Source: Methanobacteriota archaeon (GTDB lineage: Archaea > Thermoplasmatota > Poseidoniia > Poseidoniales > Thalassarchaeaceae). Taken from it: a DNA stretch of 64,000 nucleotides. Both the position numbers and the translations under genes were made by a program. Numbering within the stretch: position 1 is the first letter of the stretch; each line of letters opens with the position of its first letter. This document shows, in pieces, positions 25,015-34,242 of the stretch. The notes under the pieces were generated by a model, which had not been told where the DNA came from, did not search any database, and saw only the letters and a program-made list of their open reading frames with translations. The DNA lies in the NCBI GenBank assembly GCA_014239955.1, contig JAAZXW010000021.1, positions 1 through 64,000 on the forward strand, written 5' to 3'.

Positions 25015-28000
25015 TCACTCTTCCTCTATGCCAGTCTTTTCCCAATTCAGCACTATTGCTCCGTTGGCACTTATTCCCAGAACTGGTGACCACTTGCTGA
25101 AGTCGACGGAATTGTTCGCTACTATCATGGCCCTGAGGTTGGAGACCAGTGAGGGGTCCAATCTGATGCCGAAGGGGGCTTCGACAGATGCGAATAGTGG
25201 GGAAGGTTTGCGAGTTTCAACGGTTTTCGGTTTGAACGGGGCTTCTTCCTCCTCTTGACGAGCAGCATCATGATCGTCAGACAATTCCGATGATTCCCGC
25301 TCGGGAATGTCTCTTTCGTCGGATGGATTCTCCTCTGACTCGGAGTCGGGTACGCCGACTTCAGAGACAAATGGTTTGGCCCCTTCGATGGTACTGCCTA
25401 TCTCTAGCCCGCCTCTGGAGGCATAGAGCACCGCCTGGCCGATAAGGGTCAAGGCAGCTAGGAAGAGCATTACGACCAGAGTAAGTCCGTCTTTTTCGTA
25501 ACCAGTGTAAATCAGTCCCGATGGCATGCCGACAAGGCTGATCATCCTCCTCCAACCATGATCGCGGCTGAATCCCACGACCACGTGATGGAGCGATATT
25601 ACGACGATCGAAAGTCCGAATACAAATTCCAATTCTATATATCCAGAGTAGGGCAGCATCGCAACGAGGAAGAAAGCGGAGCCGAACAGGCCGAAGTCCT
25701 TCTCCATGTCGAAGGAGTCGCCTTCAGATTGCTCGGGGAGAAATGTGACCATGGACTTGATTTCGGAGCCATAGGGGCCCTTCCCCGACCATGAGAGATA
25801 TACCATGGCCAAACCGGCAATTATCGGCCAGAGCAGTGCGTTGTCCGGGTGGATGCCGAAGTCATCATCCACCCAAAGCCAAAGCGTCACTGCCTGTACG
25901 AAGACGGAACAGTGGAGCATCATTGGGATGCCGTTCCGAAGTCCGTCCCAACCTGCAATCAAGGCCGCGAGGAACGGCAGGGCACCGGTGATACCGCCTG
26001 AAAGGAGGAAGAAGACGTACCCGTACCCGCGTGATGCCGAACCAAGGTAGTCATAGAACCGTTGATCCAGGGACTCATCCCTATGGGAGTTCTGCAACAG
26101 CACACCCTTCTCGTAGAGGATGTACTGGATTAGTCCGGACAAGCCCCCGATGACCTGAGCGAAGTGAGGGTCGATTGCTCCCGACGAATCTACGCCCGAC
26201 CCCCAACTGATGTACTCGATAAGCTGCGACGATGCCCAGAACCATGCGATTGGGGAGACCCAGAACCATTGCACGACTCCCTTTTTCCAAGCCCCGAAGG
26301 AGAGTACTGCCACGATCATGATCGGTGCCGTTCTGGTGTCGGGCAGGAGGAAGGCGATAGCCAGAAGCAAGGCCAAAGCGGGTCCGAAGAGCTGCTCGGG
26401 GCCATATCGTGATCCACCCTCACGCTCCCTCTCGGAGGGAAGGTAGAATGCAACTACTGCTGGGATCGAGAACAGGAGGATGGATGCCCAGCGAGGGGTA
26501 TCGAAGGATAGCATATCGGTTGTGCCCCCTAGATATGACAACCCCGACATGAGTGGCCAGAGAATGTCACCCTCTGGGTCATGGCTCCACTCGAAGAAGG
26601 ATGCATACAAAATAGCGAAGACTGGAAGAGAGGCCAGTATGGGAGTGGAAACATGCTTAGCTGCCCTCTGAACCGCAATACCGAAAACGGGGATGGCGAG
26701 TAACCCACCGGAAGAATCCGTCATCCCAATCATCAGCAGAACCAACAGGGTTAGGGTTCCGAAGTTGCGTGCCTCCTGAGAGAGGTCCACCAGGGTCTTC
26801 AGACGGAAATTGACTAGAGCGGGTGCTGAGATGATCAAGAGATCCCTCGCTGATCTTGCCAGGACGTCAGCATCCTCGAATGCCATTATCAAAGCAGTGA
26901 TGAGGGAGACTATAGAGAGGTAGGAGATTCCAACCAGCCTCTCCAGCGGCGTAGTGCGAAATGCGGCACCCCCTTCGAATGCAAGAAGTGCCACCGATAG
27001 GGCAGAGCATGCAAGAGTCAACCTGACTGACTCGGTGGGAGTGACTTCGATGTTGAGTATTAGGAAAACTAGGATCAGGAAGAGCATGACAGCCATCTCG
27101 GGCCTCAAGGACAGACTCTCATTTGCAATCCTCCATCTATGGCAAACTGCGAAGAGGGATACTGCGGCAATTAATGGGAGCCCCCTAGCAATGACGTCCT
27201 GCTCAATCGTCTCGAGAATGAAATGGGGAGTTACGAAGAAAATTGACAGGGCCAGTGGCGCCACCATCAATGTCAGATACGCAAATTCCGTCCCCCAATT
27301 CAGGAGTCCATCCTCCCTTTCGGTTCTGAGCCTCAGGAACGAGTTCATTTGATAAAGGACAGAAATTGAAATGATGACTACGAATAGTAGGTGTGCCTCC
27401 TCTATCAAAACTACATTGAAGGATGCTAGCAAGAGGAGGACTGAGGGACCCTCGTAGAACCTCAGTCTCCCTCTTAATTGGGCCCAAATCCCTAGAGCCA
27501 ATACAGCTGGGAACAGGACTAGGGAGAGTCCATCGACGATACCCAAGGAGAAACCTCCGATTTCGAGGATATTGCCCTCTCTGCTCGCCCCGATGAACGA
27601 GGAAACGGTCCATGAAACCACCATGGCGACGTATGTGGCTCTGACGACCCAGTCCCTAGCCTGTGGTCGGGTCTCCAGGTAGACGAAGGCGGAGATCCCC
27701 ACGAACCATGCGACCATTGCCGCCTCGTCGGAGAGCAAGGCCAGTGCCAGGGCAAGTCCGACAGGCATCGCAGGGGTCCTCTGCATCGTGGTCGCGGCGA
27801 ACCAGCCCACGAGCAGGGCCACCCAGAGCCAGAATGTCAGTCCGAATGGGTGTTGGGAAATCGTCTGCCCCGCGATGACGAACTGCGTCTCGTCGGCGGC
27901 GATAATCTGACAGAATAAGACCGCTGCCACTACCGCTCCTGACCCGTTCTCAATCATTCGCTTCGAGAGACTGCGATCAGTGGCTGTGATGCCGACAAGA

Positions 28001-28749
28001 ACCACTGCGGGCACCAGTAGGCTGGCGTGCTCAGTTTCTCCCCATGAGCTCAGAGACATGAATATCGGGAGTCCGACTGCGGCTCCCGAGGAGAGCAGGT
28101 AGAGGACGGCTCGATCTAGCCTGAGGGAATACAGGACCGCGGAACCAGTCAGTAGAACTACCGAGAGTGTGATGAACCACTCCAATTCTCCTCTGGAGTA
28201 TTCTAGCCATATCTTCACCCCGCTGAAAACTACGGCTAACGGCGCTATCACTACCACCGTTCTAGGGAGGGTCCCCAGAGAGTGCCTGCGGATTGAGCGG
28301 GTGCTGACCTCCATCACCAATAGTATGGCTACTGTTTGTAGTGCTGCCAACCAGACTGGCATCCACACATCCCCTTCTTGGTACCCGTTCTCAATCCAGC
28401 CCATCTCCTCCGGTCCTGCATAGAATACTGCGAAGCGAGACAGCCACACGGCAGAGAGGGAGCCCATCAGAACTGCGATAGCCCCTCCGTACTCCTCAAT
28501 CGGGTTCTCCACCCTTTCAGCTCCGTGTTGGTACCTGAACCACTCGTGCATCCCAATCACAGACATCGCAGTGGCTCCAGTTATTATCCCGAGAGTCAGA
28601 AACGAGTAGTCGTCAGTGACATTGACTACCGTGACGTAGTATATCGCATAGGCTAGCATTAGCCCGCCAGCTACCAAAGATGCGTATAGGCCGACGATCG
28701 ACGCATCGTAATCCGAACGTAGAATTGTGTTTTCTGGACTCTGGCTCAT
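25015..28749 (-). CDS. Very large polytopic membrane protein, unknown function
   Basis: A 1244-residue protein. From about residue 20 to 1100 it is almost entirely hydrophobic helices joined by short loops; by eye there are well over twenty. The loops carry few charges and contain scattered Trp, Asp and Glu. The last 140 residues are hydrophilic and acidic (runs of E, S and D), ending in a small folded-looking segment. I see no nucleotide-binding, protease or glycosyltransferase motif. The length and repetitive helices suggest a multi-module transporter or envelope protein, but I do not name one. tRNA-Phe lies upstream in the other orientation. Confidence 0.75.
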   Translation of the reverse strand: MSQSPENTILRSDYDASIVGLYASLVAGGLMLAYAIYYVTVVNVTDDYSFLTLGIITGATAMSVIGMHEWFRYQHGAERVENPIEEYGGAIAVLMGSLSAVWLSRFAVFYAGPEEMGWIENGYQEGDVWMPVWLAALQTVAILLVMEVSTRSIRRHSLGTLPRTVVVIAPLAVVFSGVKIWLEYSRGELEWFITLSVVLLTGSAVLYSLRLDRAVLYLLSSGAAVGLPIFMSLSSWGETEHASLLVPAVVLVGITATDRSLSKRMIENGSGAVVAAVLFCQIIAADETQFVIAGQTISQHPFGLTFWLWVALLVGWFAATTMQRTPAMPVGLALALALLSDEAAMVAWFVGISAFVYLETRPQARDWVVRATYVAMVVSWTVSSFIGASREGNILEIGGFSLGIVDGLSLVLFPAVLALGIWAQLRGRLRFYEGPSVLLLLASFNVVLIEEAHLLFVVIISISVLYQMNSFLRLRTEREDGLLNWGTEFAYLTLMVAPLALSIFFVTPHFILETIEQDVIARGLPLIAAVSLFAVCHRWRIANESLSLRPEMAVMLFLILVFLILNIEVTPTESVRLTLACSALSVALLAFEGGAAFRTTPLERLVGISYLSIVSLITALIMAFEDADVLARSARDLLIISAPALVNFRLKTLVDLSQEARNFGTLTLLVLLMIGMTDSSGGLLAIPVFGIAVQRAAKHVSTPILASLPVFAILYASFFEWSHDPEGDILWPLMSGLSYLGGTTDMLSFDTPRWASILLFSIPAVVAFYLPSEREREGGSRYGPEQLFGPALALLLAIAFLLPDTRTAPIMIVAVLSFGAWKKGVVQWFWVSPIAWFWASSQLIEYISWGSGVDSSGAIDPHFAQVIGGLSGLIQYILYEKGVLLQNSHRDESLDQRFYDYLGSASRGYGYVFFLLSGGITGALPFLAALIAGWDGLRNGIPMMLHCSVFVQAVTLWLWVDDDFGIHPDNALLWPIIAGLAMVYLSWSGKGPYGSEIKSMVTFLPEQSEGDSFDMEKDFGLFGSAFFLVAMLPYSGYIELEFVFGLSIVVISLHHVVVGFSRDHGWRRMISLVGMPSGLIYTGYEKDGLTLVVMLFLAALTLIGQAVLYASRGGLEIGSTIEGAKPFVSEVGVPDSESEENPSDERDIPERESSELSDDHDAARQEEEEAPFKPKTVETRKPSPLFASVEAPFGIRLDPSLVSNLRAMIVANNSVDFSKWSPVLGISANGAIVLNWEKTGIEEE

Positions 28750-28858
28750 ACCCTTTCTTATGTGGGTGGGGTTTTCTACTTAGCGCCGGAACGAGGAAGT
28801 CCCCCATTCCTTGGACTAGGAAGGCTTGAAGTCGGGACGGTGGTGGCGAGGATGCTAC

Positions 28859-28934
28859 GGGACTGTAGCTCAGCTGGGAGAGCGCCGCACTGAAGATGCG
28901 GAGGCCGCTGGTTCAAGTCCGGCCAGTCCCACCA
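28859..28934 (+). tRNA. tRNA-Phe (GAA), encoded CCA
   Basis: The acceptor GGGACTG pairs with CAGTCCC; the D-arm has AGCTCAGCTGGGAGAGC; the anticodon stem-loop is CCGCA-CTGAAGA-TGCGG with anticodon GAA; the T-loop is TTCAAGT. CCA is encoded at 28932-28934, directly against the stop codon of the convergent RNase PH gene. No intron. Confidence 0.96.
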
Positions 28935-29795
28935 TCAACTTGCATCCGAGATGATGTCGGACTGTAGTTTGTGCAGCTTGGATATGCCTGCCTCTGCCGC
29001 ATCGATTAGTGAATCCAGTTCCTTCCTGGAGTATGTTGCCTCCTCTCCCGTTCCCTGGACCTCAATGAAGTCTCCTGCACTGGTCATCACCACGTTCATA
29101 TCCACATCCGCATTACTGTCCAGGATGTAATCCAAATCGGTCCAGACCTGCCCATCGACCATTCCCACGCTGAGAGCGGCCACATCATTGGGCATCACTG
29201 ACATCTCGTGGGAGTCCATCTCTTGCTGGCTGAGGGTTTCCTTCTTCGCCCCCTTTCTAATCTCCTCCCGAGACAGTCTCTTTTCCTTCGGAAGGCACTC
29301 ACCAGAGGAAATGAGCCTCCTCACAGCGAGCCTGAGTGCGATGTTTGCAGCCGTGATAGATGCGCATCTGGTCCCTCCGTCAGCATTCAGAATGTCACAG
29401 TCCACAGTTAGGGCAATGGGGCCAAGATGATCAAGGTCTACTGCCCCCCTTAGCGATCTTGCCACCAGTCTCTCAATCTCCATAGTCCTACCCTTGGCCC
29501 CGCTGCGTTCCCTGCGGAATCGGGTATCGGTTGATCCTGGCAATAGAGAGTATTCGGCATGAACCCAGCCTCGATCTGAATCCCGTGGGAACCATCTTGG
29601 GAGTGATGGAGCCTTAGTGACGCATACCAGGACCTGGGTATTTCCCTGGTGGTAAAGCAGGGATGCGAGTGCATTGGGGGTGAAGTCTAGCTTGACCTCG
29701 ATTTCCCTGATCTCATCGTTTTCTCTTTCGGTATTACCCACGCCTGTCTTCACCTTCGCCATAACCATGCGAAACCAGTTCCCCGGATGAATCAT
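28935..29795 (-). CDS. rph: RNase PH, bacterial type, with internal insertion
   Basis: A 286-residue phosphorolytic 3'-exoribonuclease that trims tRNA 3' ends. The motifs are those of bacterial RNase PH rather than archaeal Rrp41: G-N-T-x-V-L-V, G-W-V-x-A-E-Y, L-P-G-S-T-D-T-R, R-T-M-E-I-E-R-L-V-x-R-S-L-R, C-D-I-L-N-A-D-G-G-T-R and D-M-N-V-V-M-T. Between the usual C-terminal helices there is a charged insertion of about 30 residues (about 177-207). The start ATG overlaps the MogA stop by 4 bases, implying translational coupling. A start at M10 or M12 would also give a normal N-terminus. The stop abuts the tRNA-Phe CCA. Confidence 0.88.
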   Translation of the reverse strand: MIHPGNWFRMVMAKVKTGVGNTERENDEIREIEVKLDFTPNALASLLYHQGNTQVLVCVTKAPSLPRWFPRDSDRGWVHAEYSLLPGSTDTRFRRERSGAKGRTMEIERLVARSLRGAVDLDHLGPIALTVDCDILNADGGTRCASITAANIALRLAVRRLISSGECLPKEKRLSREEIRKGAKKETLSQQEMDSHEMSVMPNDVAALSVGMVDGQVWTDLDYILDSNADVDMNVVMTSAGDFIEVQGTGEEATYSRKELDSLIDAAEAGISKLHKLQSDIISDAS

Positions 29796-30343
29796 TCGCG
29801 TCGTGCATGAGGGGGCCGGAAGGAGTCCACGACCTCAGGGTTGGTCGTGATGTAGGGGCCACCGATCAAGTCCACACAGTAGGGAACAGCAGCAAAAATT
29901 GAGTCCAGAATCTCCCGGATAGATCTTGGAGCACCTGGGAGGTTGATGATCAATGAGGAGCCCCTGACTCCAGCCGTCTGCCTCGAAAGCATCGCAGTGG
30001 GAACATACTGCATCGAAACGGCACGCATCTGTTCTCCGAAACCGGGTAACATCCGATCGCAAACTGACGCAGTTGCCTCGGGTGTTACGTCTCTTGGAGA
30101 GGGGCCTGTGCCACCAGTGGTCACAACTACTGAGCAGCCCTGATTATCGATTAGATCGGTGAGGGCACCCTCTATGATCTCCTTGTCATCGGCTACAAGC
30201 CTTCTAACAGCTTTCCACTGTGATGTCACGGCATCGCGGAGGAATGATTCGATGGCCGGTCCACCGATATCATCGTACTCTCCCGAGCTAGCCCTATCAG
30301 ATGCAGTCAACACTCCGAAAAGACATGGTTCAGAATCGTCCAT
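29792..30343 (-). CDS. mogA: Molybdopterin adenylyltransferase (MogA/MoaB family)
   Basis: A 183-residue MogA/MoaB-fold protein that adenylylates molybdopterin before molybdenum insertion. The motifs are L-T-A-S-D-R near the N-terminus, V-V-T-T-G-G-T-G-P-S-P-R-D-V-T-P-E-A, and S-L-I-I-N-L-P-G-A-P-R. The ATG at 30343 is preferred over a TTG two codons upstream. It is translationally coupled with RNase PH. No other molybdenum-cofactor gene lies in this window. Confidence 0.92.
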   Translation of the reverse strand: MDDSEPCLFGVLTASDRASSGEYDDIGGPAIESFLRDAVTSQWKAVRRLVADDKEIIEGALTDLIDNQGCSVVVTTGGTGPSPRDVTPEATASVCDRMLPGFGEQMRAVSMQYVPTAMLSRQTAGVRGSSLIINLPGAPRSIREILDSIFAAVPYCVDLIGGPYITTNPEVVDSFRPPHARRE

Positions 30344-30577
30344 TGCCAATCCGTAGAGGCACCTAGAGAAAACGCCGTCGGTACCACTGGAATCTCATGG
30401 GCACGTTCAAAGACCGTCGATTTGAAGGGGCATCTCCGGAGGTAATGAGGTGCCGAGTCTTCCCCAACACGCACTGACAATCGTTTCCCTAGCAACGTCT
30501 TGTCTGGTGCATTTCTGGCCAAATGAATCGTTGGTTGAAATAGTCTCGTCACCCAATCTCTGACAAGAGTGATAGAC

Positions 30578-32269
30578 ATGAGTGACCAGACGACGTATGC
30601 AAACCAGATCGCAGTAGTGAAGCAAGAGTGCCCGGATGCCGATGAAGGAGAGATAGGCAAGGAGTTCGCGAGGTATGAGAAGGATTTCCTAATTCCTCCA
30701 GAGGATGCTTTGAGGTCCGTAATCAGGAAGTTCCAGGCGGCCGCTGGAGTAGAAATCACGGCCAATACTTCCACGCCCGTGCGCGAGGAGAAAAAGGTCC
30801 AGAGATTCTCGGAGTTAGGAGCTGATGACAGGAATGTGGCAATCGAGGTTGCGGTGGTTTCGTACACACCTAGAACTCAGATGGTGAGAGGGGAGGAGAA
30901 ACAGATAGCTTTCGGTTGGATCGAGGACAATCCATGGGAAGCGAGTTCAGAGAGAGTTAGGTGGGACTACAAGGACTGGGGTAACAAGGGCGAGACCATG
31001 ATTCCGGGCTCTGTGGTCCGACTAGAAGGGGCCTCGGTTAACGAATGGAATGACAAGCGATCTATCAACGTCAACAGAACCACCAGAGTTACTGTCCTGA
31101 AGGAAGGAGGTGGTTCTGCCCCTCCGACCGGAAATGAGCCACTGAGTATCGATAGGGCCTCTGAAGTGGATGGATTCGTCAATGTAGTCGGGAGAGTTCT
31201 ATCTGCCAAGCCTGATGTCATCGTAAGGAAAGACGGAAGTGGTGAGATCCCAATAGTTAGGGGGAAGATTTCTGATTCTTCAGGCAGTATCGGTTTCCTG
31301 TCTTGGAAGGATTTCGAGCATGAAGTAGGGTCGTTGGTGAAGATTGTAGGGGCTTCTGTCAGGAAGTTCCGTGAAACTCCGGAAATTCAAATCAACGATG
31401 GTACTGTGATTGAAACGTATCACGATACAGCATTCCCAGATGTTAGTGAATTAGTTGAGTCGGAGAAGGTGAGTATTGCCGATCTAAGGAATGGGATGAG
31501 GGAAATCACGATTACCTTACAGGTTGAGAGTTGGGCCCAGAGGACGTTCGAAAGTCAGGATGGCAGTTCCAAAACCGTGAGAAGTGGTGACGTAATGGAT
31601 CCTACTGGAAGATGTAGGCTCACAGCTTGGTGTGAATTTGACCCAAAACCAGGAGATTCCATTAGGATTGAAGGTGGAAGGGTGCAATTTTGGCAGGGCT
31701 CTCCGGATTTGGTAATCGATAACCTCGACCAGGTCTCAAGTCTTTCGGATGCCCCGTGGGAAAAGATAGATCCAGAGAATCACTGGGTCGAGGTCGATTT
31801 GACAAGTGTTACACAAGGAGGTTCACGTAGGGGGATTTCAACGGCCGGAACGATTGTAGCGATAAACAGTGGTTCGGGGATAATAGAGAGGTGCCCGGAT
31901 TGCAGAAGGATGCTAAGGGATGGTTCTTGCTCAGAACATGGGCCTCAGAGGGGAGAAGAAGATTTGCGTCTCCGCTTTGTATTAGATAATGGAGTTGCAA
32001 ATGCAAACTTATTCCTCGGCAAGGAACCCGCAGAGGAATTCCTCGGAATGAGTATGGAAGAAGTCAAGAGTGAGATATCTAGCATTGGTAGGGAGGTTTT
32101 CGTTTCCAATCTGAAGAGTCGAGTTCTAGCTCGAAAGATGTTAGTGCATGGGAGATGCTCGGTTGATGGCCAAGGGGCGATGTTGTTTGCCGATAGGGTT
32201 GAGATAGTGGATCCGAAGCCGGCAGAAGAGGCCAAAGAAGTGATGGAAAGATGGGAGGTGGTACTTTGA
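30578..32269 (+). CDS. rpa: Replication protein A, large subunit (multi-OB-fold, zinc finger)
   Basis: A 563-residue single-stranded-DNA-binding protein. Successive OB folds can be seen (about 70-175, 190-285 and 300-395), each with the V-x-G-R-V or I-T-x-x-V-E-S-W strand followed by D-x-S/T-G and a W-K-D or W-C-E strand. They are followed by a zinc-finger-containing OB fold with C-P-D-C and C-S-E-H (about 435-455). It protects ssDNA in replication and repair. It is the first gene of a two-gene operon with the RPA-associated OB protein. The 230 bases upstream hold no gene and no clear TATA. Confidence 0.92.
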   Translation: MSDQTTYANQIAVVKQECPDADEGEIGKEFARYEKDFLIPPEDALRSVIRKFQAAAGVEITANTSTPVREEKKVQRFSELGADDRNVAIEVAVVSYTPRTQMVRGEEKQIAFGWIEDNPWEASSERVRWDYKDWGNKGETMIPGSVVRLEGASVNEWNDKRSINVNRTTRVTVLKEGGGSAPPTGNEPLSIDRASEVDGFVNVVGRVLSAKPDVIVRKDGSGEIPIVRGKISDSSGSIGFLSWKDFEHEVGSLVKIVGASVRKFRETPEIQINDGTVIETYHDTAFPDVSELVESEKVSIADLRNGMREITITLQVESWAQRTFESQDGSSKTVRSGDVMDPTGRCRLTAWCEFDPKPGDSIRIEGGRVQFWQGSPDLVIDNLDQVSSLSDAPWEKIDPENHWVEVDLTSVTQGGSRRGISTAGTIVAINSGSGIIERCPDCRRMLRDGSCSEHGPQRGEEDLRLRFVLDNGVANANLFLGKEPAEEFLGMSMEEVKSEISSIGREVFVSNLKSRVLARKMLVHGRCSVDGQGAMLFADRVEIVDPKPAEEAKEVMERWEVVL

Positions 32270-33192
32270 TGTCTGAATCCGGGAGTCGAAGAGGGAGGCA
32301 GAGTGCGATTCGCATTTTTGCTCAGGAATACTCGGAGTCGTCACTGATTGAGAGGGGGGTTGGTGAATACGACCCTAGTTTCGTTATCACCAAGTTAGGA
32401 GCCAAGGTGAATCGATGCCTAGTCTGCGGGGGACTGGAGAGGATGGAGAGAAGAGATGGTGACTCTGGACCTTTCTATCGAGGTCAGATCAGGGACCCTT
32501 CGGGCACCCATTACTTCGATGTGGCCCCTTTCCAGCCTGAACTTCATCCTGATGCAGAGGAGTTGCTAGCCAGATTCGAGACGGGGGACTCAATTCTTGT
32601 CTCCATAGTAGGTAGACAGAAGGCAAACGAGTCGGAGGATGGTGGAATTTTCACCTCAATACGGGCCGAAAGTTTCACTGAAATAGATCTCGAAGCCTAC
32701 AAGTCATGGATGGTGGAGGCTGCTGATGCCACCCTAAGAAGACTCGATGCCTATTCTGCATCCCAAGGGGTGGAGTTGACTAAGGAGAGTTTCAGGGACG
32801 CAGGAATTCCGGATGATCTATTGACTGGATTGATGAAGTCTCGAGAACATTACTCTGAGTTTGATACCGAGGCCTACAAGGTATGGATTCTCAAAGCATT
32901 TTCAAGGGCCCTTGGGAGGGCAGAGGAATCATTGGAAGTGACCATTGGTAATGTTTCGGAACCAGAAGAGGGAACGCCGAAACAGGCAACTGATAGCGCT
33001 GATCCAAGAGACGTAATCTTAGGAATACTAGCCTCAAATGGGGAGGATCTAGTGGAATACGACGCTCTTGTTGGGGCTTGCATTTCTGCTGGTTCATCAA
33101 GAGAGGAGGCGGAGGACACTATAGAGAACCTCAAGGACGTCAGTATGGAAATCTCTGAACCGCGTTTCGGTTTCTTCTCGGTTTCCTCGTGA
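32269..33192 (+). CDS. RPA-associated OB-fold protein
   Basis: A 307-residue protein of the archaeal RPA-associated (COG3390-type) family. The start is I-R-I-F-A-Q-E-Y, then Y-D-P-S-F-V-I-T-K-L-G-A-K-V-N-R, C-L-V-C-G-G-L-E-R and R-D-P-S-G, an OB fold that partners RPA as in haloarchaea and methanogens. The C-terminal part has a helical stretch and a winged-helix-like end (V-E-Y-D-A-L-V-G-A-C). The ATG overlaps the RPA stop by one base (TGATG), so the two are translated together. Confidence 0.88.
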   Translation: MSESGSRRGRQSAIRIFAQEYSESSLIERGVGEYDPSFVITKLGAKVNRCLVCGGLERMERRDGDSGPFYRGQIRDPSGTHYFDVAPFQPELHPDAEELLARFETGDSILVSIVGRQKANESEDGGIFTSIRAESFTEIDLEAYKSWMVEAADATLRRLDAYSASQGVELTKESFRDAGIPDDLLTGLMKSREHYSEFDTEAYKVWILKAFSRALGRAEESLEVTIGNVSEPEEGTPKQATDSADPRDVILGILASNGEDLVEYDALVGACISAGSSREEAEDTIENLKDVSMEISEPRFGFFSVSS

Positions 33193-33212
33193 TTTTTTTC
33201 CTAGTCATTTTT
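33193..33212 (+). terminator. T-rich terminator after the RPA operon
   Basis: Two T-runs (33193-33199 and 33208-33212) directly follow the stop codon, the pattern of intrinsic archaeal termination. They overlap the 3' end of the convergent gene. Confidence 0.5.
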
Positions 33213-34145
33213 AGAATCTAGTGAAGATAATTTCGATCTGACCCTATTGATTGTGGTCTCCGAGTCTTCCACTAGTGGGTTAGATCCATCACCCGATACC
33301 AGTGCTGCTCCCTTGACCTCAGCAATGTTAGTCGCTACCATGATTACTCTGTGTCTGATGAATTGTTCATTGATAGGCCACCCTCTCCTATCTGCCAAGC
33401 GCAGAAGAAGGTCCTTCTCCGACTCACCCCAAGATCCCCCATGGCCTCGAAGAATGGTACCCACCATTCTCTCCAAGTCACCCACCCTTGCATGGATGGT
33501 CAGGAGGTCCCCCTGCACTTGGCTAGGTTGGTTGTCCAATCCGATCAATAACGAGTCGCTGGCATCCTCAAGCAAGGCTTCCGCCGGAGCTGCATGGAAA
33601 AGCTCACTCACTCTCTCGGGAATTGTTGCCTCGACCACCTTGACTTCTGATTCGAGACTCTGGGGCAACGGAGATTGGAGGCCGTTCCTCCTCAGACTAC
33701 GCTTGATTCTCCCCCAGCCATTCATCTGACTTGTCAGCACTCCAGCCACCCTCCCCATCAGTACGGTTCTATTGCCAGTCAGATCCAACTCTAGTTTCTT
33801 GGACATCTCATGTAAGTCATCCCTGTTCATCTCGGCCAGATTCTCGATGGTCATCCTCCTTGAGTCGTAATTCAAATGCAACCATAGTCGTTGCCTCCTC
33901 TCCTTGTGAGAGCCCGAGGACTTGATTCCGAAAATCTTCAGGACGTCCCCCATCTCCTTGTGAGACATCGCTTGGATTCCTTCCCATGACAGATCCAAAT
34001 CAGAGAGGACCTGGCTGCTGATCAAACGTGCTCGGAGAACCTCTACTGAGCCGGACTTGGAAATTCCTGAACTCTCCGCCCTCTGCCTCAGATTCTGAAG
34101 ACGCTCGGTGAATAACGAGTTCAGCAAATTCGAGTCAACCCTCAT
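33201..34145 (-). CDS. Protein with SAP-like helical repeats, probable DNA-binding
   Basis: A 314-residue protein starting at the ATG before R-V-D-S-N. The first 150 residues contain three helix-turn-helix segments of SAP-like pattern, each a leucine helix, a Gly/Ser turn and a basic helix. They end in L-R-A-R-L-I, R-Q-R-L-W-L-H-L and L-M-G-R-V-A-G-V-L. SAP motifs bind AT-rich DNA in chromatin or repair factors. The second half is helical, without a recognised domain. A 51-codon upstream extension overlaps the neighbouring gene and is discarded. No enzyme motif is visible. Confidence 0.6.
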   Translation of the reverse strand: MRVDSNLLNSLFTERLQNLRQRAESSGISKSGSVEVLRARLISSQVLSDLDLSWEGIQAMSHKEMGDVLKIFGIKSSGSHKERRQRLWLHLNYDSRRMTIENLAEMNRDDLHEMSKKLELDLTGNRTVLMGRVAGVLTSQMNGWGRIKRSLRRNGLQSPLPQSLESEVKVVEATIPERVSELFHAAPAEALLEDASDSLLIGLDNQPSQVQGDLLTIHARVGDLERMVGTILRGHGGSWGESEKDLLLRLADRRGWPINEQFIRHRVIMVATNIAEVKGAALVSGDGSNPLVEDSETTINRVRSKLSSLDSKND

Positions 34146-34242
34146 GATTACAATCACCCCTCGTGAGGGTTCCTTAGTTATCGATTGCCCTGAACTAGAC
34201 ATGAAAATGCGGGTTTGAGTTGTGCTCGATAGTGGCGACTGA

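Noticed and set aside
30307..30867. 186-residue minus-strand frame across the RPA promoter
   Set aside because: It is antisense of the well-supported RPA N-terminus and of part of mogA; no recognisable protein pattern.
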